Positions 1 through 5,991 of a stretch of 9,888 nt of DNA are shown piece after piece. Each line of letters begins with the position of its first letter. The stretch's first letter is position 1. Position numbers and translations under genes: made by a program. The notes under the pieces are model-generated. The model did not search any database and had not been told where the DNA came from. It saw only the letters and a list, made by a program, of their open reading frames with translations. Source of the stretch: Patescibacteria group bacterium (GTDB lineage: Bacteria; Patescibacteriota; Microgenomatia; UBA1400; PJMF01); the NCBI GenBank assembly GCA_018816485.1, contig JAHIVL010000055.1, positions 1-9,888 of the forward strand, given 5' to 3'.

Positions 1-29
1 AAGATTCAAAAACAGATACAAAGGAATAA
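1..29 (+). CDS. 3' end of an unidentified upstream gene, possibly rpsP (partial)
   Basis: Reading in the third frame from position 3 gives eight codons, DSKTDTKE, and then a TAA at 27-29. The last A of that stop is the first base of the khpA ATG (TAATG), the same one-base overlap seen at pilM/pilN in this window. The hydrophilic Lys/Asp/Thr tail fits the extended C-terminus often found on ribosomal protein S16, and khpA commonly follows rpsP in bacteria, so rpsP is the best guess. Eight residues cannot prove identity. The khpA frame is also open back to the window edge, so this call rests mainly on the overlap geometry. Confidence 0.4.
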
Positions 30-286
30 TGAAAAACCTACTAGAATATATCCTAATTCATTTAGTTCAATTCCCAGAAGATGTCAAAGTTGAAGAAGAA
101 ACTGACAACAAAGGTTCACTTTTTACCATACATGTAAATCCACAAGATATTGGCAGAATTATTGGGAGAGGTGGAGTAATCATTCATTCAATTAGAAATA
201 TTGGCAGAATCAGAGCAATTAAAGAGGGTATAAGAGCCAGAATCACAATTGCTGATGGCAACGAACGAGAATCTATTCAAAATTAA
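29..286 (+). CDS. khpA: KhpA-type KH-domain RNA-binding protein
   Basis: A small (85 aa) single-KH protein of the KhpA/YlqC (UPF0109) family. The family binds RNA in the cytoplasm, often with KhpB, and is linked to ribosome assembly, small-RNA function and cell division control. The KH signature GRIIGRGG at residues 42-49 contains the GxxG loop (GRGG) that contacts the nucleic acid backbone, followed by the helix IIHSIRNIGR. Length is normal for the family (about 75-85 aa). The ATG at 29 is preceded by AAGGA at 21-25, a short spacing of 3 nt, and overlaps the stop of the upstream gene by one base, implying translational coupling. The frame stays open upstream to the window edge, but the RBS and overlap favour this start. 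Its 3' end overlaps the convergent pilO by 14 bp. Confidence 0.9.
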   Translation: MKNLLEYILIHLVQFPEDVKVEEETDNKGSLFTIHVNPQDIGRIIGRGGVIIHSIRNIGRIRAIKEGIRARITIADGNERESIQN

Positions 287-1064
287 TTGGATCAACTCCA
301 AATAAATCTTCCAAACCACCGCCCTTAATTTCAAGTTGTTCTGGTAAATCAGAACTTGAAAAGCTTGCTAATTCCTCAAGTACATTCTGTTCTTTAAAAC
401 TAAGTATAGGCAATGGTGCTTCTATTGCTGCAGAAACGGTTTGCGTAAAAAAGTGTGACTTAGTTGTTAGTTTAGCCAACATATTAAGCTCTTGCTCATT
501 AAAGTCGTCGCCACGAACGCTAGAATTTAAAGATAAGGTATTTATAGTTGTGAATGGAGAAATTTTTTCTAGATTAATTAAAAAGACCTGAATATTTTCA
601 AAAGATCCTACAGCATTCATTGATATATCAAGAGTATCTATACCATCTTTTGAAAGCTTTTTTGCATAATAGGCTTGAAGTTCGGCAGTATCTGAAGCAA
701 TAATTCCAGGATTTAAGTCAAAGTCTTTGATCTGGACTGAACTTTCAGCAGCAATTGAACTCAAACTTGAAAGCAATTCAAGTAATGGTTTTTTTGAAGG
801 CAAAGCATTATTAACAATCTCTGATTGAGCAAATTCTGGAGTGAATTGAATATTTTCAAGCTCTACAAGTTTTTGCTTTAATTTTGTCAACCTTGGAATT
901 TCTTTATCGAGCTCAGATTTTAGTGTCCAAAATTCTTGAAATTGAGGAATGATTGCTAAAAATACCAATCCAAAAGAAACTACTCCTAAAACAACAGAAA
1001 TAAGCATCTGTTTTCTGTTAGTTATAATCATTTCAATATTTAGCGGTTTTTTATTATTTTTCAT
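273..1064 (-). CDS. pilO: PilO-like type IV pilus inner-membrane alignment protein
   Basis: Last gene of the pilM-pilN-pilO run, 263 aa. In the family, PilO forms a heterodimer with PilN in the inner membrane and links cytoplasmic PilM to the periplasmic or external part of the pilus machine. Visible features are a short basic cytoplasmic N-terminus, one membrane segment at about residues 19-39, a coiled-coil-prone stretch at about 45-70 (SELDKEIPRLTKLKQKLVEL), and then a predicted alpha/beta extracytoplasmic domain. Identity rests on topology and position after pilN more than on a sequence signature, since PilO is poorly conserved. The start ATG lies 2 nt after the pilN stop, so the two are translated together. 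The C-terminal tail past about residue 215 makes it longer than many PilO proteins (about 200 aa). The 3' end overlaps khpA. Confidence 0.8.
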   Translation of the reverse strand: MKNNKKPLNIEMIITNRKQMLISVVLGVVSFGLVFLAIIPQFQEFWTLKSELDKEIPRLTKLKQKLVELENIQFTPEFAQSEIVNNALPSKKPLLELLSSLSSIAAESSVQIKDFDLNPGIIASDTAELQAYYAKKLSKDGIDTLDISMNAVGSFENIQVFLINLEKISPFTTINTLSLNSSVRGDDFNEQELNMLAKLTTKSHFFTQTVSAAIEAPLPILSFKEQNVLEELASFSSSDLPEQLEIKGGGLEDLFGVDPINFE

Positions 1065-1066
1065 TT

Positions 1067-1660
1067 TTAGTTAACACCCTTCGTAGTAGAGTCAACATCG
1101 GTCAATTCAACTATTTCTGGAAGCACAACAGCCAAGCTTAGAGTATAGTTTCCCGATGCTGAGCGACTCATGTTGCTCTTTGAGATATTAGGATAATTCA
1201 AACTAACCTTAGGATCTTCAAGAGTCTTGAAAACTCTTTCCATGACAAATACATTTGGAGTCTTAATTGTAAAAGAAACTACATCCTCATCTGCAGAACT
1301 ATAATCAATCCCGCTAACAATCACATCCTCTCCGAAAACCTTACTGAAAAAAATCAAAGCTTCCTGCTTATCTTTTCTCTTTCCAAAAAAGACTGATAAC
1401 TTCTTAAGCTTTTGAGCAAAAACAATGTATTCCTTTTCGATAGCTTCATGGGATAAAATAAAAGTTCTCACGTCTGTTTGTTGATCTTTGACAGTCTTTA
1501 ATCTAAATACATAAAAAATTCTTAATCCCATAACAACCAAAAAAATAACAAAAATACTCACCAAAACATTAATCATGATATTCATGATTTTTTTATCTTG
1601 TTTCTGGGTTTTATTTAGACGTTTTCTTCTGTCTCCGACAAAATTAATTGATTGTGACAT
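1067..1660 (-). CDS. pilN: PilN-like type IV pilus inner-membrane protein
   Basis: A 197-aa bitopic protein between pilM and pilO. In known systems the short cytoplasmic N-terminus of PilN carries an INLLP-type motif that docks in PilM, and the outer domain pairs with PilO. Here the N-terminus reads SINFVGDRRKR (residues 4-14): INF keeps the start of the motif, while the later residues differ. A very basic stretch precedes a membrane helix at about residues 25-50 (the MNIMINVLVSIFVIFLVVMG part). A charged helical segment and a small alpha/beta domain follow. Its ATG shares one base with the pilM stop (TAATG), indicating tight coupling and a PilM:PilN ratio set by translation. Confidence 0.82.
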   Translation of the reverse strand: MSQSINFVGDRRKRLNKTQKQDKKIMNIMINVLVSIFVIFLVVMGLRIFYVFRLKTVKDQQTDVRTFILSHEAIEKEYIVFAQKLKKLSVFFGKRKDKQEALIFFSKVFGEDVIVSGIDYSSADEDVVSFTIKTPNVFVMERVFKTLEDPKVSLNYPNISKSNMSRSASGNYTLSLAVVLPEIVELTDVDSTTKGVN

Positions 1661-2679
1661 TATAACTCTCGTTGCAAAAGCCCCATGCAGACACTCATTG
1701 CTGGGTGATTTACATTTTCAGGAATTTCTCCTTCAATACCGGTGAATGGCGATGAGACAAGTACTTCAACACTAAGCTCATTAGTAATATGTTGAACAAT
1801 TCCCGGCAATAAAGCAGTTCCTCCGGAAAGAACAATACGCTGAACAACTTCTTGTGGATTTTGATTTACAAAAAATTGAACTGATTTTCTAATTTCAGAA
1901 ATTAACATATTTACTGCAGGAAGCAATGCATCTTTGACCTTACCTTGAAATTGATCGCCATCAAGACCGTAACTTCGCTTGTACTGTTCTGCCTGTGAAG
2001 CGTCTAATCCTAATGAAACTTCGAGAGCTTTTGTAAGCATTTGACCGCCATTCATTTGAGAAATAACAAATTTCATTTCACTTTTGTGTATAATTGCCAA
2101 ATTCATGCTTGAAGAACCAATATGCGCGATAAGTGTTGTTGGCTCATCAAGAGTGAATTGCAAAGATCTAATAATAGAAATCATTTGGGTTTCCAATAGG
2201 GTTGGCTCGATGCCAATTTCATTAAACATGGCTACGTATTTCTCAACCATTTTTTTTCTTGTTCCAACTAGTAAAACACGCATTTGAGCATTATCTTTTT
2301 TTTCTGGTCTATATAGAACTTGATATTCCAAAGAAAGTTCTTCTGGAGGAATTGGAATATTTTGTTCTGCTTGCCAACCAATTGCTGATGATAACTCTGC
2401 GTCTGACAGTGGGGGAATGTCAATAATTTTTGTTGAAACAACAGTCTCTGGCAATGTTAACCTGACATCATTTCTTGGCAGATCATTATCTCCAAAGAAC
2501 GAATCGAGCAATTCTCCAAGTTTTGACGCAGTCATATCGTCAGTAGGAAGAGCAATTCCAGTCTCATTGAAGACTTCAACAACTCTCTGAATACTTGGAA
2601 CTTTTCCAGCTTTTGCGTGAATCGATTTTATACTGTATGTTCCAATGTCTAATGCTACGGCAGGCATATTTTGTTCCAA
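1660..2679 (-). CDS. pilM: PilM, actin-like ATP-binding type IV pilus assembly protein
   Basis: Cytoplasmic actin/FtsA-fold protein that binds the PilN N-terminus and couples the assembly and retraction motors to the inner-membrane PilN/PilO complex. The nucleotide-binding motifs are easy to see: phosphate-1 LDIGTYSIKS (residues 10-19), phosphate-2 AHIGSSSMNLAI (185-196) and the adenosine motif LSGGTALLPGI (284-294). The PilM-typical segment IPPLSDAELSSAIGWQAEQ lies at about 88-106. Length (339 aa) is normal. The longest reading starts with TTG at 2679, with no Shine-Dalgarno-like sequence before it. An in-frame ATG at 2667 gives 335 aa, begins just before AVALDIG, and has a weak GGA about 8 nt upstream, so the ATG may be the true start. 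It lies 12-24 bp after the pilX-like gene and overlaps pilN by one base. Confidence 0.93.
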   Translation of the reverse strand: MEQNMPAVALDIGTYSIKSIHAKAGKVPSIQRVVEVFNETGIALPTDDMTASKLGELLDSFFGDNDLPRNDVRLTLPETVVSTKIIDIPPLSDAELSSAIGWQAEQNIPIPPEELSLEYQVLYRPEKKDNAQMRVLLVGTRKKMVEKYVAMFNEIGIEPTLLETQMISIIRSLQFTLDEPTTLIAHIGSSSMNLAIIHKSEMKFVISQMNGGQMLTKALEVSLGLDASQAEQYKRSYGLDGDQFQGKVKDALLPAVNMLISEIRKSVQFFVNQNPQEVVQRIVLSGGTALLPGIVQHITNELSVEVLVSSPFTGIEGEIPENVNHPAMSVCMGLLQREL

Positions 2680-2691
2680 GCTAATTAAATA

Positions 2692-3459
2692 CTATTCTTG
2701 TGCGAGAGCTCCTCCAGAGTAAACTGCATAATCCATAAATGATGGACCTGTTGAAAGACTTCTTCCAACTTCAATTGCTCTATTTTCATCTCCTAAATCA
2801 TTGTCTGCTTCAGATCTAATAACGAAGAACTGACTAGCTCCTGCTCCTGTAACCCTAAGAGGAGTGTCATTATAAACAGCTTTTATTCTCATATACAATG
2901 CATTTGCTGGAATATTAACGGTGTATCTATAGGCGTAACCACTGAACCCAAAACTTGATGTTTCAAAGTCATCGAGGTCTCTTGGTGGTGGACATGGTGA
3001 GTTTGGTCCAAATGCCTCATGCTCAACTTTTGTTATTCCTGCTACATCATAGTAAGTTGAAGTAATAATAGATGCTGAAAGATTGCAATTAAGTTCTTTT
3101 GACCATTCGATCGTAATTGGAGCGCCAACTGAAAGACCAGCTAAATCAAGATGAACTGTTGAACCCTCAGTGATTTGGGTTTCTAGAACATCTTGAGGAA
3201 AAATTATTGTGTTAACTGAAACATTATCAATACCAATGTCTGTTAGTGGTGTTTCTACTGAAATTCCTGAAAAATCTTGTGATAGGGCATTTTCAATTCC
3301 TGACTCTGCAGCATTAAAAACTCTTGTGGATTCTGCTTCTTGTTGAGATAAGAAAACTTCTTGTGTTGTTCTTGAGGCTAATGACAAGCCAACAGTCAAA
3401 AGAACAACCATTATTAACAAGATAACTATAGCAATTTGACCAGATTGTTTTTTCTGCAT
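2692..3459 (-). CDS. PilX-like minor pilin / pilus assembly protein
   Basis: First gene of the pilus operon, 255 aa. The N-terminus resembles PilX N-terminal domains: a short polar head (MQKKQSGQ), a hydrophobic helix at about residues 9-29, then a polar amphipathic helix ending in STRVFNAAESGIENAL (45-59), matching the 'AAE...A' pattern that follows the helix in PilX proteins. Gly7 could be a prepilin-peptidase site, but the Glu at mature position 5 that marks major pilins is absent, as is common for PilX/GspK-like minor components. The rest is a beta-rich domain with a Pro-rich turn (SPCPPPRD, about residue 155). A role in pilus initiation or adhesion is inferred from the family. The start is supported by GGAG 10 nt upstream. 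Co-transcription with pilMNO is likely, given the 12-24 bp gap. Confidence 0.75.
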   Translation of the reverse strand: MQKKQSGQIAIVILLIMVVLLTVGLSLASRTTQEVFLSQQEAESTRVFNAAESGIENALSQDFSGISVETPLTDIGIDNVSVNTIIFPQDVLETQITEGSTVHLDLAGLSVGAPITIEWSKELNCNLSASIITSTYYDVAGITKVEHEAFGPNSPCPPPRDLDDFETSSFGFSGYAYRYTVNIPANALYMRIKAVYNDTPLRVTGAGASQFFVIRSEADNDLGDENRAIEVGRSLSTGPSFMDYAVYSGGALAQE

Positions 3460-3469
3460 TTCGATAGAG

Positions 3470-3473
3470 CTCC
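3470..3473 (-). promoter_or_regulatory. Ribosome binding site of the pilX-like gene
   Basis: The minus strand reads GGAG, followed by 10 nt and then the ATG at 3459. It is one of the few clear Shine-Dalgarno sequences in the window and fixes the start of the pilX-like gene. It contrasts with genes at 5992, 6645 and 8586, which appear leaderless. Confidence 0.6.
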
Positions 3474-3485
3474 GACTCTACTTTA

Positions 3486-3515
3486 ATAATACCTTAGAAA
3501 TAAGTAAAAATACAA
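3486..3515 (-). promoter_or_regulatory. Candidate promoter of the pilus operon
   Basis: The minus strand carries a -10 box TATTAT (3486-3491, 5 of 6 consensus) and, 18 bp upstream, a weak -35 TTGTAT (3510-3515, 3 of 6). Transcription would start near 3479, giving a leader of about 20 nt that contains the GGAG site. It lies in the short gap between gene A and the pilX-like gene, where a promoter for the pil operon is expected unless A reads through. Confidence 0.4.
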
Positions 3516-3523
3516 TGGGAGGT

Positions 3524-4096
3524 CTAAGAATTATATTCATCATTGCTAGATAAGTCTTTTTCAATAAGGCAACGCAAATAAACAGAACGTGGAATTTTCT
3601 TAACTTTTGAAATCCAGTCTAGGTAATTTCCAATCGAAGGCGATATAAAAAAATTAAAACGAACATCAGCTTTCCCTTGGGCATACTCAATAGCATCTCT
3701 CAGAGTACTTTCTATATCTGCATCAGAGTATTCAATAACTTGCAATTTATCATTTTCTATACCCTGTGCAAAAAATGGAGGATTTCCAGGTTGATATAAA
3801 GCAATGACTGGTTTATTCATTTCTAGGGCTTTGTGTAAAATATAACCCATAGAAAGACTATGTGTTGAAATCTCAAGAATAACAATATCTGAATCTTTAA
3901 TTGATTTAATTATTCTCTTAAAATGATTTATTTTATCACTATGAATACCACTATAAAACTTACCCTCATTTTCAATATTGAATAAAACAGTATCAAGATT
4001 TTTATGACCCAATTTTTCTATCAAATCAAAAATGTTTTGCAATTCATCTCGATAGCTTTTAACACCCCTTAATGAGGCTGTATAAAAAATTTTCAT
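3524..4096 (-). CDS. Gene A: nucleoside 2-deoxyribosyltransferase/DNPH1-like domain with a C-terminal RHH-like domain
   Basis: A 190-aa protein in two parts. Residues 1-140 resemble the nucleoside 2-deoxyribosyltransferase/DNPH1 superfamily (Rossmann-like, acting on nucleosides or nucleoside monophosphates): first strand KIFYTASLRG (2-11), core SDIVILEISTHSLSMGY (69-85), then ALEMNKPVIALY (90-101). Asp70 and Glu75 fit conserved family positions, but the residue aligned with the catalytic Glu (GxxE/GYE) is Ile86, so enzymatic activity is doubtful. Residues 145-182 look like a ribbon-helix-helix unit: strand VRFNFFIS, helix PSIGNYLDWISKVKK, helix RSVYLRCLIEKD. It is a clear paralogue of gene B and is transcribed divergently from the methyltransferase. 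I infer a nucleotide-responsive DNA-binding protein. A divergent active hydrolase remains possible. Confidence 0.7.
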   Translation of the reverse strand: MKIFYTASLRGVKSYRDELQNIFDLIEKLGHKNLDTVLFNIENEGKFYSGIHSDKINHFKRIIKSIKDSDIVILEISTHSLSMGYILHKALEMNKPVIALYQPGNPPFFAQGIENDKLQVIEYSDADIESTLRDAIEYAQGKADVRFNFFISPSIGNYLDWISKVKKIPRSVYLRCLIEKDLSSNDEYNS

Positions 4097-4140
4097 AAAA
4101 ACAGTATTATCCCTTTTATTTTAAATAATAACATTAATCT

Positions 4141-4167
4141 GATATAAAAGATTATATCACGATATAA
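4141..4167. promoter_or_regulatory. Candidate operator: three GATATAA half-sites
   Basis: GATATAA (4141-4147) is followed after 4 nt by its exact complement TTATATC (4152-4158), and after 2 more nt by GATATAA again (4161-4167). The middle half-site therefore forms perfect 7-bp inverted repeats with both neighbours. The array covers the extended -10 of gene A and sits about 35 bp upstream of the methyltransferase -10. Closely spaced short half-sites are typical of operators bound cooperatively by RHH dimers, and all the nearby proteins A, B and C carry RHH-like domains. Binding is inferred; the local AT-richness makes partial palindromes more likely by chance. Confidence 0.5.
4151..4159 (-). 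promoter_or_regulatory. Extended -10 promoter of gene A
   Basis: The minus strand reads TGA followed by TATAAT, a perfect -10 hexamer with the extended TGn element. No convincing -35 lies 17-18 bp upstream. Transcription would start near 4144 and leave a leader of about 48 nt, with AAGGGA roughly 14 nt before the ATG. A second candidate, GATAAT at 4106-4111, would give a nearly leaderless mRNA. The first overlaps the inverted-repeat half-sites, suggesting repression there. Confidence 0.45.
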
Positions 4168-4199
4168 ATATTTCTATCTCTAAAAATAAATATCATATC

Positions 4200-4208
4200 T
4201 GGTATAAT
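4200..4208 (+). promoter_or_regulatory. Extended -10 promoter of the methyltransferase and gene B
   Basis: TGG followed by TATAAT (4203-4208) is a perfect -10 with an extended TGn element. The -35 region is weak. Transcription would begin about 4215, giving a leader of about 20 nt of almost pure A/T with no Shine-Dalgarno sequence before the ATG at 4236. Gene B begins 28 nt after the methyltransferase stop and has no obvious promoter of its own. Confidence 0.5.
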
Positions 4209-4235
4209 ACTAAAATTATTTAATAATTAATTGAC

Positions 4236-5222
4236 ATGATACTTAACGATAAAAAAATAAAGAGTTTGTATTCTGAAAATATTCTTTCAAACACAATTAA
4301 CGCAATAAAACTTTGCAAAATCTTGAGAAATAAAGAAGCTGTAGTTTTTGTAAAAAAACTAATAGTTACTCATTACAAAAAAAATTTTTCAGAATATAAA
4401 CCCATGATTCTCGCTACCGATAAAGCTTTGGATGAATTAATTAAAGGACAAATAAATAAAACAAGTATTGCCAAACTAAAAAAATCAATGAATTTGATCT
4501 CTGAATACATATATACAACAAAAAATATTCCAAAATTTTTTAAAAAATACAATTTATATAAATCATCACTAAAACCTAAATACTATTTTTCTATTATAGA
4601 AAAAGATATTGTCGGGAATAAAATAATAGATTTTGGAACAGGAAAAGGGTATATGTCCAGATATTTATTCAATCAAGGATTTAATGTGATCTCTGCTGAT
4701 ATTCTCGACTACAGAGAAACCAATAAAAATTATATTCCATTTATAAAAATAAATTACACTGACGAAATTTCAGATAAAATACCCTTACAAGACACATCTT
4801 TATTATTAACTGTATTGCACCACATATCTCAAAAAAATATTCCTGATACATTGCAAGAATTATCTAAAATAACTAAAAGATTGATAATTATAGAAGATAT
4901 TTGGGATTCTTCATACATTGATGAAAATAAAAAACTATTAAATAATAGTAATAATATAAAAGAATTTTTAAAATTATCTGCAAAAACAAAAAAAGATTCC
5001 ATAGAATTAATGGATTTCTATGGAAATGTTGTCACACAAGGATTGATAAAAATGAACCTTCCTTTTCAATTCAAAAGTGTAGAATCATGGAAAAAGATCT
5101 TACACGAAAGTGGATTTTCTGTTAACAACGTTGAGTTTATTGGCTTACCACAAATAAGCTTCCATGGATTTTTTCAAATCAAGATAGTTTGTGATAGTAT
5201 AAAATATACAAAAAATAATTAA
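4236..5222 (+). CDS. Class I SAM-dependent methyltransferase, substrate unknown
   Basis: A 328-aa protein with a Rossmann-fold methyltransferase core. Motif I is KIIDFGTGKGYMSRYL (129-144) with the glycine-rich SAM loop. Asp155 in SADILD fits the acidic residue that holds the SAM ribose. TVLHHIS (192-198) is the motif IV/V region common in Methyltransf_11/23-type enzymes, and IIIEDIWDS (217-225) forms the next strand. The first 120 residues are a Lys-rich helical region with no family I recognise, and the C-terminus SVESWKKILHESGF (281-294) is a usual class I ending. There is no DNA-methyltransferase signature such as DPPY or a PC motif, so a nucleic-acid base target is not supported; a small molecule, lipid, sugar or protein is possible. 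Base composition is extremely AT-rich. It is probably one transcript with gene B. Confidence 0.8.
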   Translation: MILNDKKIKSLYSENILSNTINAIKLCKILRNKEAVVFVKKLIVTHYKKNFSEYKPMILATDKALDELIKGQINKTSIAKLKKSMNLISEYIYTTKNIPKFFKKYNLYKSSLKPKYYFSIIEKDIVGNKIIDFGTGKGYMSRYLFNQGFNVISADILDYRETNKNYIPFIKINYTDEISDKIPLQDTSLLLTVLHHISQKNIPDTLQELSKITKRLIIIEDIWDSSYIDENKKLLNNSNNIKEFLKLSAKTKKDSIELMDFYGNVVTQGLIKMNLPFQFKSVESWKKILHESGFSVNNVEFIGLPQISFHGFFQIKIVCDSIKYTKNN

Positions 5223-5250
5223 AGTTGTTATTAATTTTTAAAAAAATATC

Positions 5251-5832
5251 ATGAATATCTACTTCACAGCATCCGCTAGAGCTTCGATAGAAATAAAACA
5301 AAACTATCAAATGATCTTTGATTCGATAAGAAAACTCGATCATAAGAATATTGATAACTGGAAAATAAACACAAATCCCCATAATTTTTATTCAGCAACA
5401 GATGATCATAAATCTGAAGTTTATAGCAATGCCTTAGAATTAATAAAAAAGTCTGATTTAGTTATTCTTGAGGTTTCAACACATAGTTTAACCATGGGTT
5501 ATTTAATAAAATATGCATTAGATATTAAAATTCCAGTTATAGCACTACACACTAGCAAACATGAGCCAGGCTTTATCATTGGCATCGAAGACGAAAATTT
5601 CCAATTAATTGAGTATGCTCCAAATTCAATAAAAATAACCCTACAAAAAGCCATTAAATTTGCCGGTAATACTGGAGACATCCGCTTCAACATGATGCTC
5701 TCACCAAAACTCAGTACTTATTTAAAAGAAGCATCTGACACAGAAAACGTGTCAAAAGCAGTGTTCATTAGACGATTGATTAAAGAATATAGAAACAAAC
5801 AAATTTCAAATATAACTCCTGCCACTAAATAA
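5251..5832 (+). CDS. Gene B: nucleoside 2-deoxyribosyltransferase/DNPH1-like domain with a C-terminal RHH-like domain
   Basis: A 193-aa paralogue of gene A in the opposite orientation, so the two flank the methyltransferase. The N-terminal domain opens with NIYFTASAR (2-10) and contains SDLVILEVSTHSLTMGY (68-84) and IPVIALH (94-100), all closely matching A. Asp69 and Glu74 are kept, but the expected catalytic Glu position is Leu85. The C-terminal RHH-like unit is strand IRFNMMLS (144-151), helix PKLSTYLKEAS and helix SKAVFIRRLIKEY (168-180); the last helix is a more canonical RHH ending than in A. No Shine-Dalgarno sequence is visible. The ATG is bracketed by two AATATC copies (5245-5250 and 5254-5259), of unknown meaning. 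Pairs of such proteins may form hetero-dimers through the RHH domain, which is inference. Confidence 0.7.
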   Translation: MNIYFTASARASIEIKQNYQMIFDSIRKLDHKNIDNWKINTNPHNFYSATDDHKSEVYSNALELIKKSDLVILEVSTHSLTMGYLIKYALDIKIPVIALHTSKHEPGFIIGIEDENFQLIEYAPNSIKITLQKAIKFAGNTGDIRFNMMLSPKLSTYLKEASDTENVSKAVFIRRLIKEYRNKQISNITPATK

Positions 5833-5844
5833 CTTTTGTTGATT

Positions 5845-5869
5845 AGTTGTTCCAAGAAGTGGAACAACT
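5845..5869. terminator. Hairpin between genes B and C (10-bp perfect stem)
   Basis: AGTTGTTCCA (5845-5854) and TGGAACAACT (5860-5869) are exact complements around a 5-nt loop (agaag). The position 12 nt after the gene B stop fits a transcription terminator, but no run of T follows on either strand, so an intrinsic terminator is not fully supported. It could instead be a protein-binding palindrome or an mRNA-stabilising 3' end. Confidence 0.5.
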
Positions 5870-5904
5870 CACTGCTTTAACTCACTATTTTAACTCACTA
5901 CTTT
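5866..5904 (+). repeat. Three tandem 13-bp direct repeats
   Basis: AACTCACTGCTTT, AACTCACTATTTT and AACTCACTACTTT follow each other without a gap, identical at the AACTCACT core and at the final TTT. The first copy overlaps the right arm of the hairpin. The array lies about 50 bp upstream of the gene C promoter, so it may be an operator array, or a small slippage product with no function. Three units of this kind are too short and too few to be called an origin. Confidence 0.6.
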
Positions 5905-5954
5905 CCCCAATCCTAATACTTTTTCCACAAAACTAAATATATAAGTCATATACA

Positions 5955-5984
5955 TTGACGCCTCAACTACTCGAGAGTTAAAAT
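5955..5984 (+). promoter_or_regulatory. Promoter of gene C (leaderless geometry)
   Basis: TTGACG (5955-5960, 5 of 6), an 18-bp spacer, then TAAAAT (5979-5984, 5 of 6). Only 7 nt separate the -10 from the ATG at 5992, so RNA should start at or next to the start codon. The spacer contains the palindrome CTCGAG (5970-5975), a possible operator core. Confidence 0.6.
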
Positions 5985-5991
5985 CCCACAA

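Noticed and set aside
2084..2287. 67-aa open frame on the + strand inside pilM
   Set aside because: It lies wholly antisense to a well-supported pilM reading frame with all actin-fold motifs; no promoter or RBS and no recognisable protein.
4231..4236. Perfect TTGACA -35 hexamer overlapping the methyltransferase ATG
   Set aside because: No -10 box follows at 16-19 bp (the region is mostly A), and transcription from it would start inside the coding sequence.
4236..5222. Restriction-modification DNA methyltransferase
   Set aside because: The SAM-binding core is clear, but there is no DPPY/NPPY or cytosine PC motif, no target-recognition region and no adjacent endonuclease.
5179..5382. 67-aa open frame on the - strand across the methyltransferase/gene B junction
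   Set aside because: Antisense to the methyltransferase 3' end and to the conserved start of gene B; hydrophobic composition is explained by the AT-rich complement.
5866..5904. CRISPR array or plasmid-type iteron origin
   Set aside because: The three 13-bp units are adjacent with no spacers, and there is no Cas, Rep or DnaA-box context.
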